NCBI GenBank assembly: GCA_965646165.1
Contig: CBFFYP010000040.1
Coordinates: forward strand, 1 to 41,002
DNA from: MGBC114844 sp910585855
GTDB lineage: Bacteria > Bacillota > Clostridia > Lachnospirales > Lachnospiraceae
Direction of reading: 5' to 3'
DNA: 41,002 nucleotides
The notes beneath the pieces are model-generated. The model saw only the letters and a program-made list of their open reading frames with translations. It was not told where the DNA came from and made no database searches. The translations under genes and the position numbers were made by a program. Of the stretch, positions 1 to 8,970 are shown piece by piece; within the stretch, counting starts at the first letter, position 1, and each line of letters opens with the position of its first letter.

Positions 1-572
1 CGGGCTAAACACGCCCCTTTTTTTTCACACCCTGCATAGAAGCAGGATGTGAAAAAAATCTTAGGTTTTCGAGCAGAAGTCCAAGAACTTCTAACTTTTT
101 TCCAAAGTCACTGCAGGCTGCCCACCGTTTTCGAATCTGGCTGTTTCTTGACTCCGAAACAAAAAAGAATCACATTCTAACTTTTCTAAAAATCTGTTTC
201 TGTCCTGTAATAAAATATAATTTCTATCGCTATTCAATTAGCAGTCAGAGGCGGTTTGCTCCTGCCCTTTGCCTGCGACTTCGGAGAACGGTTAGAAAGT
301 CTTGGGTTTCTGTGGAATTACCTAGAATTTTTTGCATATCCTGCTTCTATGCAGGGTATGCAAAAAAAGGGGCGTGTTTAGCCCGGACGATAGGGAAGCG
401 GATGTTTTATGGTTGGTAATATCCTTCCTTACACCTGTTTCGTTTTGGTTGTTATGAGGGCGAATTGCGCCCCGGTTCGTCTGGTTGGATGAACCGAAAT
501 CAGAAGCCTTAGACTTTCTTACCGTTTGGAGCGGAGTAGGCAAAGGGCAGGAACAAACCGCCTCTGGCGTCC
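1..572. repeat. Composite tail-to-tail inverted-repeat element, left end cut by window
   Basis: Two related units lie tail to tail. The first (1-150, plus orientation, call it type B) enters the window inside its core and ends with the arm CGAATCTGGCTGTTTCTTG. The second (about 241-572, minus orientation, type A) ends on the right with CCGCCTCTGGCGTCC. They are joined by a ~90-bp AT-rich spacer that recurs at 20777-20860 and 36076-36163. The cores match: both contain CGGGCTAAACACGCCCC, a T-run and a CCTGC/GCAGG hairpin. The arms are unrelated between A and B, yet each A arm pairs with its own partner (about 248-310 with 500-565). No protein-coding capacity is evident; short open frames here are incidental. 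Identity as a named repeat family is unknown to me. Confidence 0.8.
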
Positions 573-589
573 GGTGAAAGCCAGTATCC

Positions 590-657
590 TATCTCCAAAA
601 GCCTAATGAAAGATTGTATATCTTTTCTTTGCAATCTTTCTGTTCTTGTGCTAGAAT
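590..657 (+). promoter_or_regulatory. Promoter with conserved upstream box
   Basis: The -35 TTGCAA (629-634) and -10 TAGAAT (652-657) are separated by 17 bp. Immediately upstream, a 9-bp hairpin (GAAAGATTG/CAATCTTTC, 608-640) overlaps the -35. Further upstream, 590-612 matches 10136-10158 at 22 of 23 positions, and the distance to the -35 is identical in both places. It should drive the zinc-finger protein gene and polA. Confidence 0.6.
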
Positions 658-706
658 AAAAGCAATAAGCTGTAAAACTGGAAATTGCCAGAAAGGACAA
701 GAAAGG

Positions 707-1042
707 ATGAAATGTAAGGAATGGCAGAAAATGATTCCCGGGTTTTTAGAGGATACTTTAGAAAATCGGGAAATGGAAGGCTTTATTGAACATGTACAAG
801 CTTGTGAAGATTGTTATGAAGAGTTGGAAATTATGTTTATGCTTTCCATTGGTTTGCAAGAATTAAATGAAGACAGAAATATCTCGTATAATTTCAGCCA
901 GTTGTTAGAAAATAAAATAGTAGAAGCAGAGATTCGTTTTGAACGAATTCGGCGGATTCGGAGTTTGAATCGGCTGGTTATTTTGATTTTGCATCTGTTA
1001 GTGATGTTAGGGGTTGCGCTTCAGATAGTAAGATGGATATAA
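707..1042 (+). CDS. Zinc-finger (zf-HC2-like) membrane protein, probable anti-sigma factor
   Basis: This 111-residue protein has an N-terminal HxxxCxxC zinc-finger signature (H29, C33, C36, with an additional C3) typical of zf-HC2/RskA-type anti-sigma N-termini. One hydrophobic membrane segment follows near residues 88-108. The start at 707 is chosen because AGAAAGG lies about 10 bases upstream. The longer frame from 614 would begin upstream of the promoter -10 element at 652-657. No sigma factor gene is adjacent, so the partner is unknown. It ends 12 bases before polA and probably shares its transcript. The anti-sigma role is inferred from the zinc-finger-plus-membrane architecture only. Confidence 0.7.
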   Translation: MKCKEWQKMIPGFLEDTLENREMEGFIEHVQACEDCYEELEIMFMLSIGLQELNEDRNISYNFSQLLENKIVEAEIRFERIRRIRSLNRLVILILHLLVMLGVALQIVRWI

Positions 1043-1054
1043 ACAGGAGAAAAG

Positions 1055-3715
1055 ATGGAGAAACTATTACTGATTGACGGAAATAATATTTTAAATCGTG
1101 CATTTTATGGAGTGCCGGATATGGCGAATTCTAAGGGGCAGCATACCAATGCCGTATTGGGATTTATCAATATTTTTATGAAAGTGGTAGAGGAAGAAAT
1201 ACCGGATTCTATTATTGTAGCATTTGATAGAAAAGAGCCGACTTTTCGGCATCAAATGTATCAGGAGTATAAAGGCAATCGAAAACCGATGCCGGAGGAA
1301 TTGGCAGAACAGCTTCCTAGGTTAAAAGAAGTTTTAACGGCTATGAAGATTCTTTATTTGGATTATCCGGGGTGGGAAGCAGACGATATTTTGGGGAGTT
1401 TGGCAAAAAAGGCTCAGGCAGAGGGGATGAAAGTAACTATATTGTCTGGAGATCGGGATCTTTTGCAGATTGCTGCGGATCAAATTCAGATTCGAGTGCC
1501 AAAGACCAAAAAAGGGGTAACAGAGGTAGAAAGTTATTATGAAGAAGATGTAAAGAAACAGTATGGCGTAACGCCAACACAGTTTATTGATATGAAAGCG
1601 TTGATGGGAGATACTTCTGATAATATTCCGGGTGTACCCAATATTGGAGAAAAGACGGCAGCAAAGATTATACAAAGTTTTGGTTCGATTGAAAATGCTT
1701 ATGCACATTTGGAGGAGATTAAGCCGCCTAAAGCACAAAACATGCTAAGGCAGCACTATGATATGGCACAGCTTTCTAAGGTATTGGCAACAATAAAAAT
1801 AGACTGTGAATTGAAGTATCAAAAAGAAGATGCCAAAAAGAAGGATTTTTTTACAAAAGAAGCTTATGATTTATTTCAGCAGTTAGAGTTTAAAAGTCTG
1901 ATTCATCGGTATTTTCGAAAAGCAGATTTTTTATCTGAACCAGTTGAGTTAAGCCGGGAGGAAAAGGAAACGTTTTCTCTTTTAGATGATTTCAGCAAGG
2001 CAGGAGAGATTCTGAAAAAAGCCAAGAAGAAAAGACAGGTAGCGGTTGCCGGAATTGCAGAGGATGGCACATTGATGGGATTGTCGCTTACTTTTTCGGA
2101 GGGACAGGCTTATTTTATTCCGGTACAGTTTTTTATGACAGAAGAGTATCTGATACAATGCTGGAAACAGCTTATGCAGACTTCAAATGAAAAGATCTTT
2201 TTAAATTTAAAAGAAAATCTGCCTTATTTAGATTCCTTTGATTTTGAAGAAAATGTTTTTGATGCCGGAATTGCTGCCTATTTATTAAATCCTTTAAAGG
2301 ACACTTACAGCTATGAGGATTTGGCAAAGGACTATTTACATCGCATTGTGCCAAGCCGAAATGAACTGCTTGGGAAACTTTCTTTAAAAAAAGTGCAGGA
2401 AGAAAAACCGGAGGAATTTTTAAAATATTGCTGCTACCAGAGTTTAATTCCGTTTTTAACAAAGCCGATTTTAAAAGAAGAATTAGAAAAAAAGGGAATG
2501 GAAAAACTATTTGAAACGATTGAAATGCCGCTGATTCCGACCTTATATCATATGGAGCAGTATGGAATCCGTGCTAATAAACAGGAACTGCAGGCATATG
2601 GAGAACGCCTTTCTGTTAAAATTAAAGAGGTAGAACAGTCTATTTATAAACAAGTAGGAGAAACCTTTAATATCAATTCACCAAAGCAGCTTGGCGAAAT
2701 TTTGTTTGAAAAAATGGGACTGCCCGGCGGAAAAAAGACCAAAACGGGTTATTCTACAGCAGCAGATGTATTAGAAAAACTGGCATTGGAATATCCGGTA
2801 GTGAAAGAAATTTTAGAATATCGGCAATATACAAAGTTAAAATCCACTTATGCAGACGGACTATCTTCCTATATTGGTGCAGATGGAAGGATTCATGGAA
2901 AATTTAATCAGACAATTACAGCAACCGGACGAATCAGCAGTACAGAACCCAATCTGCAGAATATTCCGGTGCGGATGGAACTGGGAAGGGAGATTCGCAA
3001 AGTATTTGTACCAGAGGAAGGCTATGTTTTTTTGGATGCTGACTATTCACAGATTGAACTTCGGGTACTGGCGCATCTGTCAGAAGATCCCCATTTAATC
3101 GAAGCCTATCAGGATGCAGAAGATATTCATAGTATTACGGCTTCTAAAGTATTTCATGTGCCTTTAGAGGAGGTAACGCCTCTGCAGCGCAGAAATGCAA
3201 AGGCGGTAAATTTCGGAATTGTATATGGAATCAGTTCTTTTGGGCTTAGTCAGGATTTAAGCGTTTCAAAAACAGAGGCACAGGAGTATATTGAGCAGTA
3301 TTTTCAGGCATATCCGGGAATTAAACGCTTTATGGAGCATTTGGTGACAAGCGCAAGGGAAAAAGGATATACCGTTACCATGTTTGGAAGAAGGCGTCCG
3401 CTGCCCGAAATTGCATCTTCTAATTATACACAGCGGTCATTTGGAGAAAGAATTGCTATGAACGCACCGATTCAGGGAACAGCAGCGGATATTATTAAGA
3501 TTGCTATGATTCGTGTGGATAAAAAGCTGCGGGAGAAAAAATTAAAATCTCGGCTGATTTTACAGGTACATGATGAACTTTTGATTGAAACACACCGGGA
3601 AGAAATAGAAACTGTCAGTCAGATTTTAAAAGAGGAAATGATGAATGCTGCTGATTTACAGGTAAAATTAGAGGTGGATATGCATATCGGGGATAGCTGG
3701 TTTGATGCAAAGTAG
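1055..3715 (+). CDS. polA: DNA polymerase I
   Basis: This 886-residue protein has the full PolA layout: an N-terminal 5'-3' exonuclease/flap domain (about 1-290, starting LLIDGNNILNRAF), a middle exonuclease-like domain (about 320-490) and a C-terminal polymerase domain. Polymerase motif A is DADYSQIELR with catalytic D663, motif B is RRNAKAVNFGIVYG, and motif C is QVHDELL with D840. The proofreading signature DTE is replaced by VAVAGIAEDG, so 3'-5' exonuclease activity is probably absent, as in many Firmicutes PolA proteins. It acts in Okazaki-fragment processing and repair gap filling. AGGAG lies just upstream of the ATG. A repeat element begins 6 bases after the stop codon. Confidence 0.97.
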   Translation: MEKLLLIDGNNILNRAFYGVPDMANSKGQHTNAVLGFINIFMKVVEEEIPDSIIVAFDRKEPTFRHQMYQEYKGNRKPMPEELAEQLPRLKEVLTAMKILYLDYPGWEADDILGSLAKKAQAEGMKVTILSGDRDLLQIAADQIQIRVPKTKKGVTEVESYYEEDVKKQYGVTPTQFIDMKALMGDTSDNIPGVPNIGEKTAAKIIQSFGSIENAYAHLEEIKPPKAQNMLRQHYDMAQLSKVLATIKIDCELKYQKEDAKKKDFFTKEAYDLFQQLEFKSLIHRYFRKADFLSEPVELSREEKETFSLLDDFSKAGEILKKAKKKRQVAVAGIAEDGTLMGLSLTFSEGQAYFIPVQFFMTEEYLIQCWKQLMQTSNEKIFLNLKENLPYLDSFDFEENVFDAGIAAYLLNPLKDTYSYEDLAKDYLHRIVPSRNELLGKLSLKKVQEEKPEEFLKYCCYQSLIPFLTKPILKEELEKKGMEKLFETIEMPLIPTLYHMEQYGIRANKQELQAYGERLSVKIKEVEQSIYKQVGETFNINSPKQLGEILFEKMGLPGGKKTKTGYSTAADVLEKLALEYPVVKEILEYRQYTKLKSTYADGLSSYIGADGRIHGKFNQTITATGRISSTEPNLQNIPVRMELGREIRKVFVPEEGYVFLDADYSQIELRVLAHLSEDPHLIEAYQDAEDIHSITASKVFHVPLEEVTPLQRRNAKAVNFGIVYGISSFGLSQDLSVSKTEAQEYIEQYFQAYPGIKRFMEHLVTSAREKGYTVTMFGRRRPLPEIASSNYTQRSFGERIAMNAPIQGTAADIIKIAMIRVDKKLREKKLKSRLILQVHDELLIETHREEIETVSQILKEEMMNAADLQVKLEVDMHIGDSWFDAK

Positions 3716-3721
3716 AGGAGG

Positions 3722-3789
3722 GGACGCCGAAAGCCGAAGGGAGTTCTATTCCGGGTTCGGAATGGATCTTTCGTTCGATTCCGGCGTCC
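3722..3789 (+). repeat. Short GGACGCC hairpin element between polA and coaE
   Basis: The 68-bp unit begins GGACGCCG and ends CGGCGTCC, giving an 8-bp perfect terminal inverted repeat. The interior continues as an imperfect inverted repeat, closing on ATTCCGGGTTCGGAAT. It starts 6 bases after the polA stop and is followed within 36 bases by the coaE start. It belongs to the GGACGCC family seen elsewhere in the window. Confidence 0.7.
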
Positions 3790-3824
3790 TGACTGGTAAT
3801 AACAAAGGTTGAAAGGTGTTTGAA

Positions 3825-4421
3825 ATGGTGATTGGGATTACTGGCGGAATCGGAAGCGGGAAGTCTTATGTACTTTCGATTATGAGAGATCGGTTTCATT
3901 GTCTTACTCTGGAAGCGGATCAGATTGCTTGGGAATTAGAACGGCCTTCTGGTTTGTGTTACCCTGCGATTCTTTCTGTTTTTGGACAGGAAATTTTGGG
4001 GCTTGACGGGCAGATTGATCGGCAGAAATTGGGAAGGATTGTATTTTCGGATCGTAAAAAATTGGAGCAGTTAAACGGAATTGTTCATCCTGCTGTAAAG
4101 AAAACGATACAGGAGAGGATAGAACGATTGCAGATGCAGTATCCGAAACAGGATATTGTACTGGAAGCGGCACTTTTGATTGAGGAACACTATGATCAGA
4201 TTTGTGACGAGCTTTGGTTTATTTATTCGGAAGCGGCAGTTCGAAAAAGGCGGTTGAAGCAGCAGCGTGGATATTCGGAAGAAAAGATTGCGGCGGTTAT
4301 GGAAAATCAGCTTTCGGATGAAATATTTCGGAAGCATTGTGATTGTGTGATTTGGAATGATACTTCAGAAAAAGAATTGATTGAGCAAATAGAAAGCTGT
4401 CTTAGACGAAACAGACAGTGA
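3825..4421 (+). CDS. coaE: Dephospho-CoA kinase
   Basis: This 198-residue protein phosphorylates the 3'-hydroxyl of dephospho-CoA, the last step of coenzyme A synthesis. The N-terminus carries the P-loop GITGGIGSGKS. Later segments fit the family: LEADQIAWEL, the HPAVKK substrate region, and RLKQQRGYSEE in the lid. The ATG at 3825 has GAAAGG 8 bases upstream. A GTG at 3816 in the same frame (three extra residues) is possible but less well spaced. It sits between the polA-associated repeat and the actin-like ATPase gene, all on the plus strand and probably co-transcribed. Confidence 0.93.
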   Translation: MVIGITGGIGSGKSYVLSIMRDRFHCLTLEADQIAWELERPSGLCYPAILSVFGQEILGLDGQIDRQKLGRIVFSDRKKLEQLNGIVHPAVKKTIQERIERLQMQYPKQDIVLEAALLIEEHYDQICDELWFIYSEAAVRKRRLKQQRGYSEEKIAAVMENQLSDEIFRKHCDCVIWNDTSEKELIEQIESCLRRNRQ

Positions 4422-4442
4422 TACAAAGGGGATAAGGATTTT

Positions 4443-6236
4443 ATGGATGAAGCAATGAAATATCCAGAGCATATGGTATTTGGTTTGGATATAGGGACAA
4501 GAAGTGTTGTAGGGACAGTAGGCTATTTGGAACGAAAGGTTTTTAAAGTGGCTGCTCAGTGTGTAAGATATCATGACACCCGGGCGATGATTGACGGACA
4601 GATTCATGATATTACAAAGGTCGGACAGGTGATCTATCAGGTAAAGTCCGAATTGGAACGGAATTTGGGACGGACGTTGAGTGAGGTATGTATTGCGGCG
4701 GCAGGGCGTGTATTAAAGACAGTAACAATTAAGGCAGAGCAGGAGTTAGAAGAAGAACGGATTGTCAATCAGGAGGATATCTATTCTTTGGATATGCTTG
4801 GTGTGGAGAAGGCTCATGCACAGCTTGCCGAGGAAGAAACGGAGAATATTCGTTTTTATTGTGTGGGTTATACGGTAATTCAGTATTATATGAATGACTA
4901 TGTAATGAACAATTTGGAAGGGCATAAGGCTCGAAAGATAGCAGCAAATGTGCTGGCTACTTTTTTGCCGGAGGATGTGGTGGACAGCTTGTATGCTGCT
5001 GTAAGGGAAGCTAATCTTCAGGTGGCAAGTCTTACTTTAGAGCCGATTGCTGCGATTCAGCTTGCGATTCCAGAGCAGTTTCGTTTGCTGAATATTGCTT
5101 TGGTAGATATTGGAGCGGGAACTTCCGATATTTGTATTACAAAGGATGGAAGCGTGGTTGCTTATGGAATGATTTCTTTGGCAGGTGATGAGTTGACCGA
5201 GTGTTTGGCAAAACAGTATTTAACGGATTTTGATACGGCAGAGAAGATTAAGATTTCATCCGGTAAAAATAAGCCTATTTTTTATAAGGATATTATGGGG
5301 CTGATTCATAAGCTGACTTCAGAAGAAGTGCTGGAAGTGCTAAAGCCGGTGTTGGATCATATGGCAGAAAGTGTTTCGGATAAGATTAAGGAATTAAATG
5401 GCGGAAAGGCAGTCAGTGCCATTTTTGTTGTAGGCGGTGGCGGAAAGATTACCGGATTTACGGCTCTTTTGGCGGATAAGATTATGATTCCTAGGGAGCG
5501 GGTGGCTCTTCGTGGAGAAGAAGTAATGGGAAATGTAGAGTTTTTGATACAGGATGCAAAAAAGGATTCTTTGCTGGTTACGCCGATTGGGATTTGTTTG
5601 AATTTTTATAATGAGCGAAATAGTTTTATCTTTGTTTATGTTAATAATGAGAGAATTAAACTGTATGATAATGATAAACTGACGGTTATGGATGCGGCTT
5701 TGCAGGCAGATATTTCCAATGCTTCTCTCTTTCCTCAAAGGGGACGGGATTTGAATTTTAAGGTAAACGGAAAGCCTCGGGTGGTGCGGGGAAGTGTCGG
5801 AGAAGGGGCGGTTATTTTGTTGGAAAAAACAGAAGCCAGTCTTCAGACACCGATTCGGCAAAATGATCGAATTTTTATAAAAGAGTCTACGGTAGGACCA
5901 GATGCGGTTTGTTCGGTTGGGAAACTGCCGGAATATGAGGGGAGTATTTCTTTTGTGGTAAATGAAAAGAAAGTGACTTGTCCGAAGTTTGCTCAGGTAA
6001 ATGGGAAGTTGGAATCTGGGTATTATGAGATACAGGAAAATGATGAGATTTTGTTTTTGAATTATTATACAGTGGAACAGGTCATGACTTTTTTGGATAT
6101 TGATACAGAGATGCTGAAAATTTATGTGAATAATCGGCTGGCGGAACTGACAGAAAGGGTTTATGAGAATTTTTCTCTTCGGTTTGAGAAGCTGACGGGA
6201 ACGTATGCGGATTTGGTGGAAGAAGGAGGGGTGTAG
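4443..6236 (+). CDS. FtsA/PilM-like actin-fold ATPase with C-terminal extension
   Basis: This 597-residue protein has the actin/Hsp70 nucleotide-binding motifs in order: phosphate-1 FGLDIGTRSVVG (about 13-24), phosphate-2 VDIGAGTSDI (about 221-230) and adenosine motif VVGGGGKITGF (about 328-338). An SHS2-like insert, as in FtsA and PilM, lies between the first two. From about 390 to 597 there is a beta-rich extension not found in classical FtsA, with repeated units containing VNNERI, VNGKPR and VNEKKV. These resemble beta-grasp or SLBB-like modules, which is my inference. It is soluble and lacks an obvious amphipathic tail. It is upstream of, and co-directional with, the vault-like gene, from which only a short hairpin repeat separates it. 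The partner is unknown. Confidence 0.8.
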   Translation: MDEAMKYPEHMVFGLDIGTRSVVGTVGYLERKVFKVAAQCVRYHDTRAMIDGQIHDITKVGQVIYQVKSELERNLGRTLSEVCIAAAGRVLKTVTIKAEQELEEERIVNQEDIYSLDMLGVEKAHAQLAEEETENIRFYCVGYTVIQYYMNDYVMNNLEGHKARKIAANVLATFLPEDVVDSLYAAVREANLQVASLTLEPIAAIQLAIPEQFRLLNIALVDIGAGTSDICITKDGSVVAYGMISLAGDELTECLAKQYLTDFDTAEKIKISSGKNKPIFYKDIMGLIHKLTSEEVLEVLKPVLDHMAESVSDKIKELNGGKAVSAIFVVGGGGKITGFTALLADKIMIPRERVALRGEEVMGNVEFLIQDAKKDSLLVTPIGICLNFYNERNSFIFVYVNNERIKLYDNDKLTVMDAALQADISNASLFPQRGRDLNFKVNGKPRVVRGSVGEGAVILLEKTEASLQTPIRQNDRIFIKESTVGPDAVCSVGKLPEYEGSISFVVNEKKVTCPKFAQVNGKLESGYYEIQENDEILFLNYYTVEQVMTFLDIDTEMLKIYVNNRLAELTERVYENFSLRFEKLTGTYADLVEEGGV

Positions 6237-6256
6237 GCGGAAGATTTTTGAAAGGG

Positions 6257-6313
6257 GGACGCCAGATTTCGGAACGGTTGGGTACTGCTGTTCCGAAATC
6301 TGGCTGTTTCTTG
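6257..6313 (+). repeat. Short GGACGCC hairpin element
   Basis: It begins GGACGCC and ends GGCTGTTTCTTGG. A perfect 15-bp stem (GCCAGATTTCGGAAC at 6261-6275 with 6290-6304) closes a 14-base loop. It begins 20 bases after the stop of the actin-like ATPase gene. It could act as a transcript 3'-end structure, although no long T-run follows. The loop sequence GGGTACTGCTG reappears at 16690-16700 in a damaged copy. Confidence 0.75.
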
Positions 6314-6423
6314 GCTTCTGAAGAGAAAGTCTTATCGAAATTTTTCCGGTAGATGAAGTGATATAGGATGCAGCATTTGTAATGATTTTATGGGAAAGGA
6401 TTAGAATTAGGAGGAAGAAAATT

Positions 6424-8922
6424 ATGGCGGATATGCAAAGGGAACGTGATTTGGTATTAAATCCAAATGAATATGCTTATGTATTGGATAAGACAAAGGG
6501 ATTGATTTCTTGTGTGGTTGGTTCTTATAAGATGAGTTTATCGACATCGGATGCTTTGGTGGTGTTTAATGAAAAAAGCAAACGGTTTGAGGAGGCTGGT
6601 TTTTCTGAGGCGATTACTACTTTTGTAACGGCTCCGGAAAATTGGTATGTGGTGTTAAAAAATCCGGCGTTAGACTATCGCCATCCTACACCCGGAACAG
6701 CAAATTCGCTGCCGGAACTGCAGATAGGAAAGAAGGTAAATATTCGGGGAAATGTTTCTTTTGCGCTTTATCCGGGGCAGATGGCAAAGGCAATTCAGGG
6801 ACATCGGCTTCATTTTAATCAGTATCTGCTGGCAAGGGTTTATGATGCAGATGCGTTGAAAAAAGAAGAGAAGTCAGATGAAAATGGAATGGAAAGTTAT
6901 GAAACGGGGCAGCTTCTTGTGATTAAGGGGACAGAAGTATCTTTTTACATACCGCCTACCGGAATTGAAGTGATTCCTGCGGATAATAATAAGAATAATT
7001 ATATTCGTGATGCAGTTACATTGGAGAAATTGGAATATTGTGTGCTGAAGAACGAAGAAGGAGAGAAAAAGTATGTACATGGCTCGGCAGTTGTATTTCC
7101 AAAGCCGGATGAAGTGTTTTTGGAAAATCCGAAAGGCGGATATAAATTTAAAGCGATTGAGCTGTCGGAAATCAGCGGGGTTTATGTAAAGGTTGTTTCA
7201 AATTATGAAGAAAACGGAGTGACGTATACTGCCGGAGAAGAGTTGTTTATTACGGGAAGGGAGCAGATGATCTATTATCCTAGACCGGAACATGCGATTA
7301 TTGACTATGAAGGAAAAGTGATGCATCATGCGATTGCAATTCCTACCGGAGAAGGAAGGTATATTTTGGAACGCAAAACCGGAAGAATTAAGATGGTAAG
7401 GGGAGCAGCTATGTATTTAGTCAATCCGATTGAAGAAGTTGTGGTAAAACGCCGGTTGACGGAGAAGCAGTGCAGGCTGTGGTATCCCGGAAATCAGGAA
7501 GTGCTGCGGTATAATGGGGTTGATCATGAGGAAGTTGATTATGAAGAAGATAAAGCGGCAGCGGGGGTTGTTCCGAAATTTCTTAGCCCAAGGGCGAAAG
7601 TATTGGAAAATGGATTTTTAGGGCAGGAAAATGCAGTGGTGGATGGTTCAGGCTTTTCTAGAAGAAAGTCTTTTTCTAAGCCACGTACTATTATGATTGA
7701 CAGTAAATATGATGGAGTAGTCAGTATTGATGTCTGGACGGGATATGCCATTAATGTTGTATCGAAAACCGGAAACCGAAAGGTTGTGACTGGACCTATC
7801 ACTTATTTAATGGAATATGATGAAACATTAGAAGTTTTGTCATTGTCGACAGGAAGACCAAAAAATACCGATTGTTTGCTTCATACGGTGTATCTGCAGA
7901 CAGAAAATAATAAGGTCAGTGATCAGATTGAGCTGCAGACAAAGGATTTTGTTACTGTTTGGGTAACGGTTTCTTATTGTGTTGATTTTTTGCCGGAGTA
8001 TCAGGAAAAATGGTTTTGCGTGGAAAATTATGTAAAATATCTGTGTGATCAGATGCGATCGCTGCTTAAGAGAAAGGTAAAAAATTACTCGATTGAAAAA
8101 TTTTATTCGGAGGCTTTGGACATTGTACGGGATGTGGTATTGAATCTGCCGGATTTGCCAAATGCACAGGAGTTGAAAGATGATACTGAAAAAAATCAAT
8201 GCCAATGTGGGCGGATTTTTAAAGAAAACGGGATGTGGGTGCATGATGTAGAAATTTTATCTGTGCAGGCGGAGGAATCTGTACAGGGTTTGATCGATAA
8301 TTATCAAAAGAGTATAATAGAAAAGACATTGGAATTGTCGGAAAGAAAGAAAGAACTGGAAGTCAAAAGGAAATTGTTTGAATCCGAAAAAGAGCAGGCA
8401 GAATTGCGTTATTGTTTGGAATCGTATCAGTTAATGCTGCAAAGTAAATTAAAATTGGATCAAATTCATCGGGAAGAAGAAAAGAAGCGGGCAGAGGAGG
8501 CAGCATTTCAGACTGCAAAAGAGGCAGAGGAGCGTGTGCAGAAGCTGTTGGATACGATTTTAAAGGCAGAGTTGGCACGGCAAAAGGAACAGGCGGATTT
8601 GGAAGTATATCGGCAGGAGAAAGCGGATCGGCTGGCGATCGAAAAGCAGAAGGCTTATATCGAGGCAGTAAAGAGTGTATTGGAAAGTATTGCGCCGGAT
8701 TTGATTGCTTCTATGAATACAAGGGCGAATGCAGAACTGTTAAGTACGGTTTCTAGTGCTATGAGTCCTTATGCAGTGGCAAATGGCGAGTCTATTTCTG
8801 AGGTAACAAATCGTTTGCTGCGGGGAACTTCTTTGGAAGGATTGATAGAAAGATTTACTTTGAAAGAGGAAGGGGATGCTAGAGCAAACGAAGTTAATTT
8901 TTCAGGAATGGATTTAGAATAA
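6424..8922 (+). CDS. Bacterial major vault protein (MVP) homologue
   Basis: This 832-residue protein reads like eukaryotic MVP from end to end. N-terminal repeats include NEYAYVLDKTKG, the wall-repeat signature FALYPGQ, and IPTGEGRYILERKTGRIK (about 305-322), matching the MVP pattern EGIYVQDVKTGKV. The segment VLSLSTGRPK (471-480) matches MVP VLSLSAGRPK almost exactly and leads into the SPFH/band-7 shoulder domain (about 480-620). Residues 632-752 form a long charged coiled coil like the MVP cap helix, followed by a short cap-like tail. MVP assembles into the hollow 39-fold vault shell, so a similar cage or ring is inferred, not shown. The start at 6424 has AGGAGG 9 bases upstream; the in-frame ATG at 6382 has no such site. 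The neighbouring actin-like ATPase may be functionally linked. Confidence 0.88.
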   Translation: MADMQRERDLVLNPNEYAYVLDKTKGLISCVVGSYKMSLSTSDALVVFNEKSKRFEEAGFSEAITTFVTAPENWYVVLKNPALDYRHPTPGTANSLPELQIGKKVNIRGNVSFALYPGQMAKAIQGHRLHFNQYLLARVYDADALKKEEKSDENGMESYETGQLLVIKGTEVSFYIPPTGIEVIPADNNKNNYIRDAVTLEKLEYCVLKNEEGEKKYVHGSAVVFPKPDEVFLENPKGGYKFKAIELSEISGVYVKVVSNYEENGVTYTAGEELFITGREQMIYYPRPEHAIIDYEGKVMHHAIAIPTGEGRYILERKTGRIKMVRGAAMYLVNPIEEVVVKRRLTEKQCRLWYPGNQEVLRYNGVDHEEVDYEEDKAAAGVVPKFLSPRAKVLENGFLGQENAVVDGSGFSRRKSFSKPRTIMIDSKYDGVVSIDVWTGYAINVVSKTGNRKVVTGPITYLMEYDETLEVLSLSTGRPKNTDCLLHTVYLQTENNKVSDQIELQTKDFVTVWVTVSYCVDFLPEYQEKWFCVENYVKYLCDQMRSLLKRKVKNYSIEKFYSEALDIVRDVVLNLPDLPNAQELKDDTEKNQCQCGRIFKENGMWVHDVEILSVQAEESVQGLIDNYQKSIIEKTLELSERKKELEVKRKLFESEKEQAELRYCLESYQLMLQSKLKLDQIHREEEKKRAEEAAFQTAKEAEERVQKLLDTILKAELARQKEQADLEVYRQEKADRLAIEKQKAYIEAVKSVLESIAPDLIASMNTRANAELLSTVSSAMSPYAVANGESISEVTNRLLRGTSLEGLIERFTLKEEGDARANEVNFSGMDLE

Positions 8923-8970
8923 TAAAAAGAAAAACTTTTAATTTGAGTGTAAAATGGGCAAAGGATTTTT

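Noticed and set aside
1..572. Retron-type msr/msd RNA as the identity of the inverted-repeat units
   Set aside because: No reverse transcriptase gene is present anywhere in the window and the units occur repeatedly as solo copies.
614..706. Longer start for the zinc-finger protein
   Set aside because: The added codons overlap the promoter -35 and -10 and have no ribosome site; the zinc-finger domain begins at the ATG at 707.
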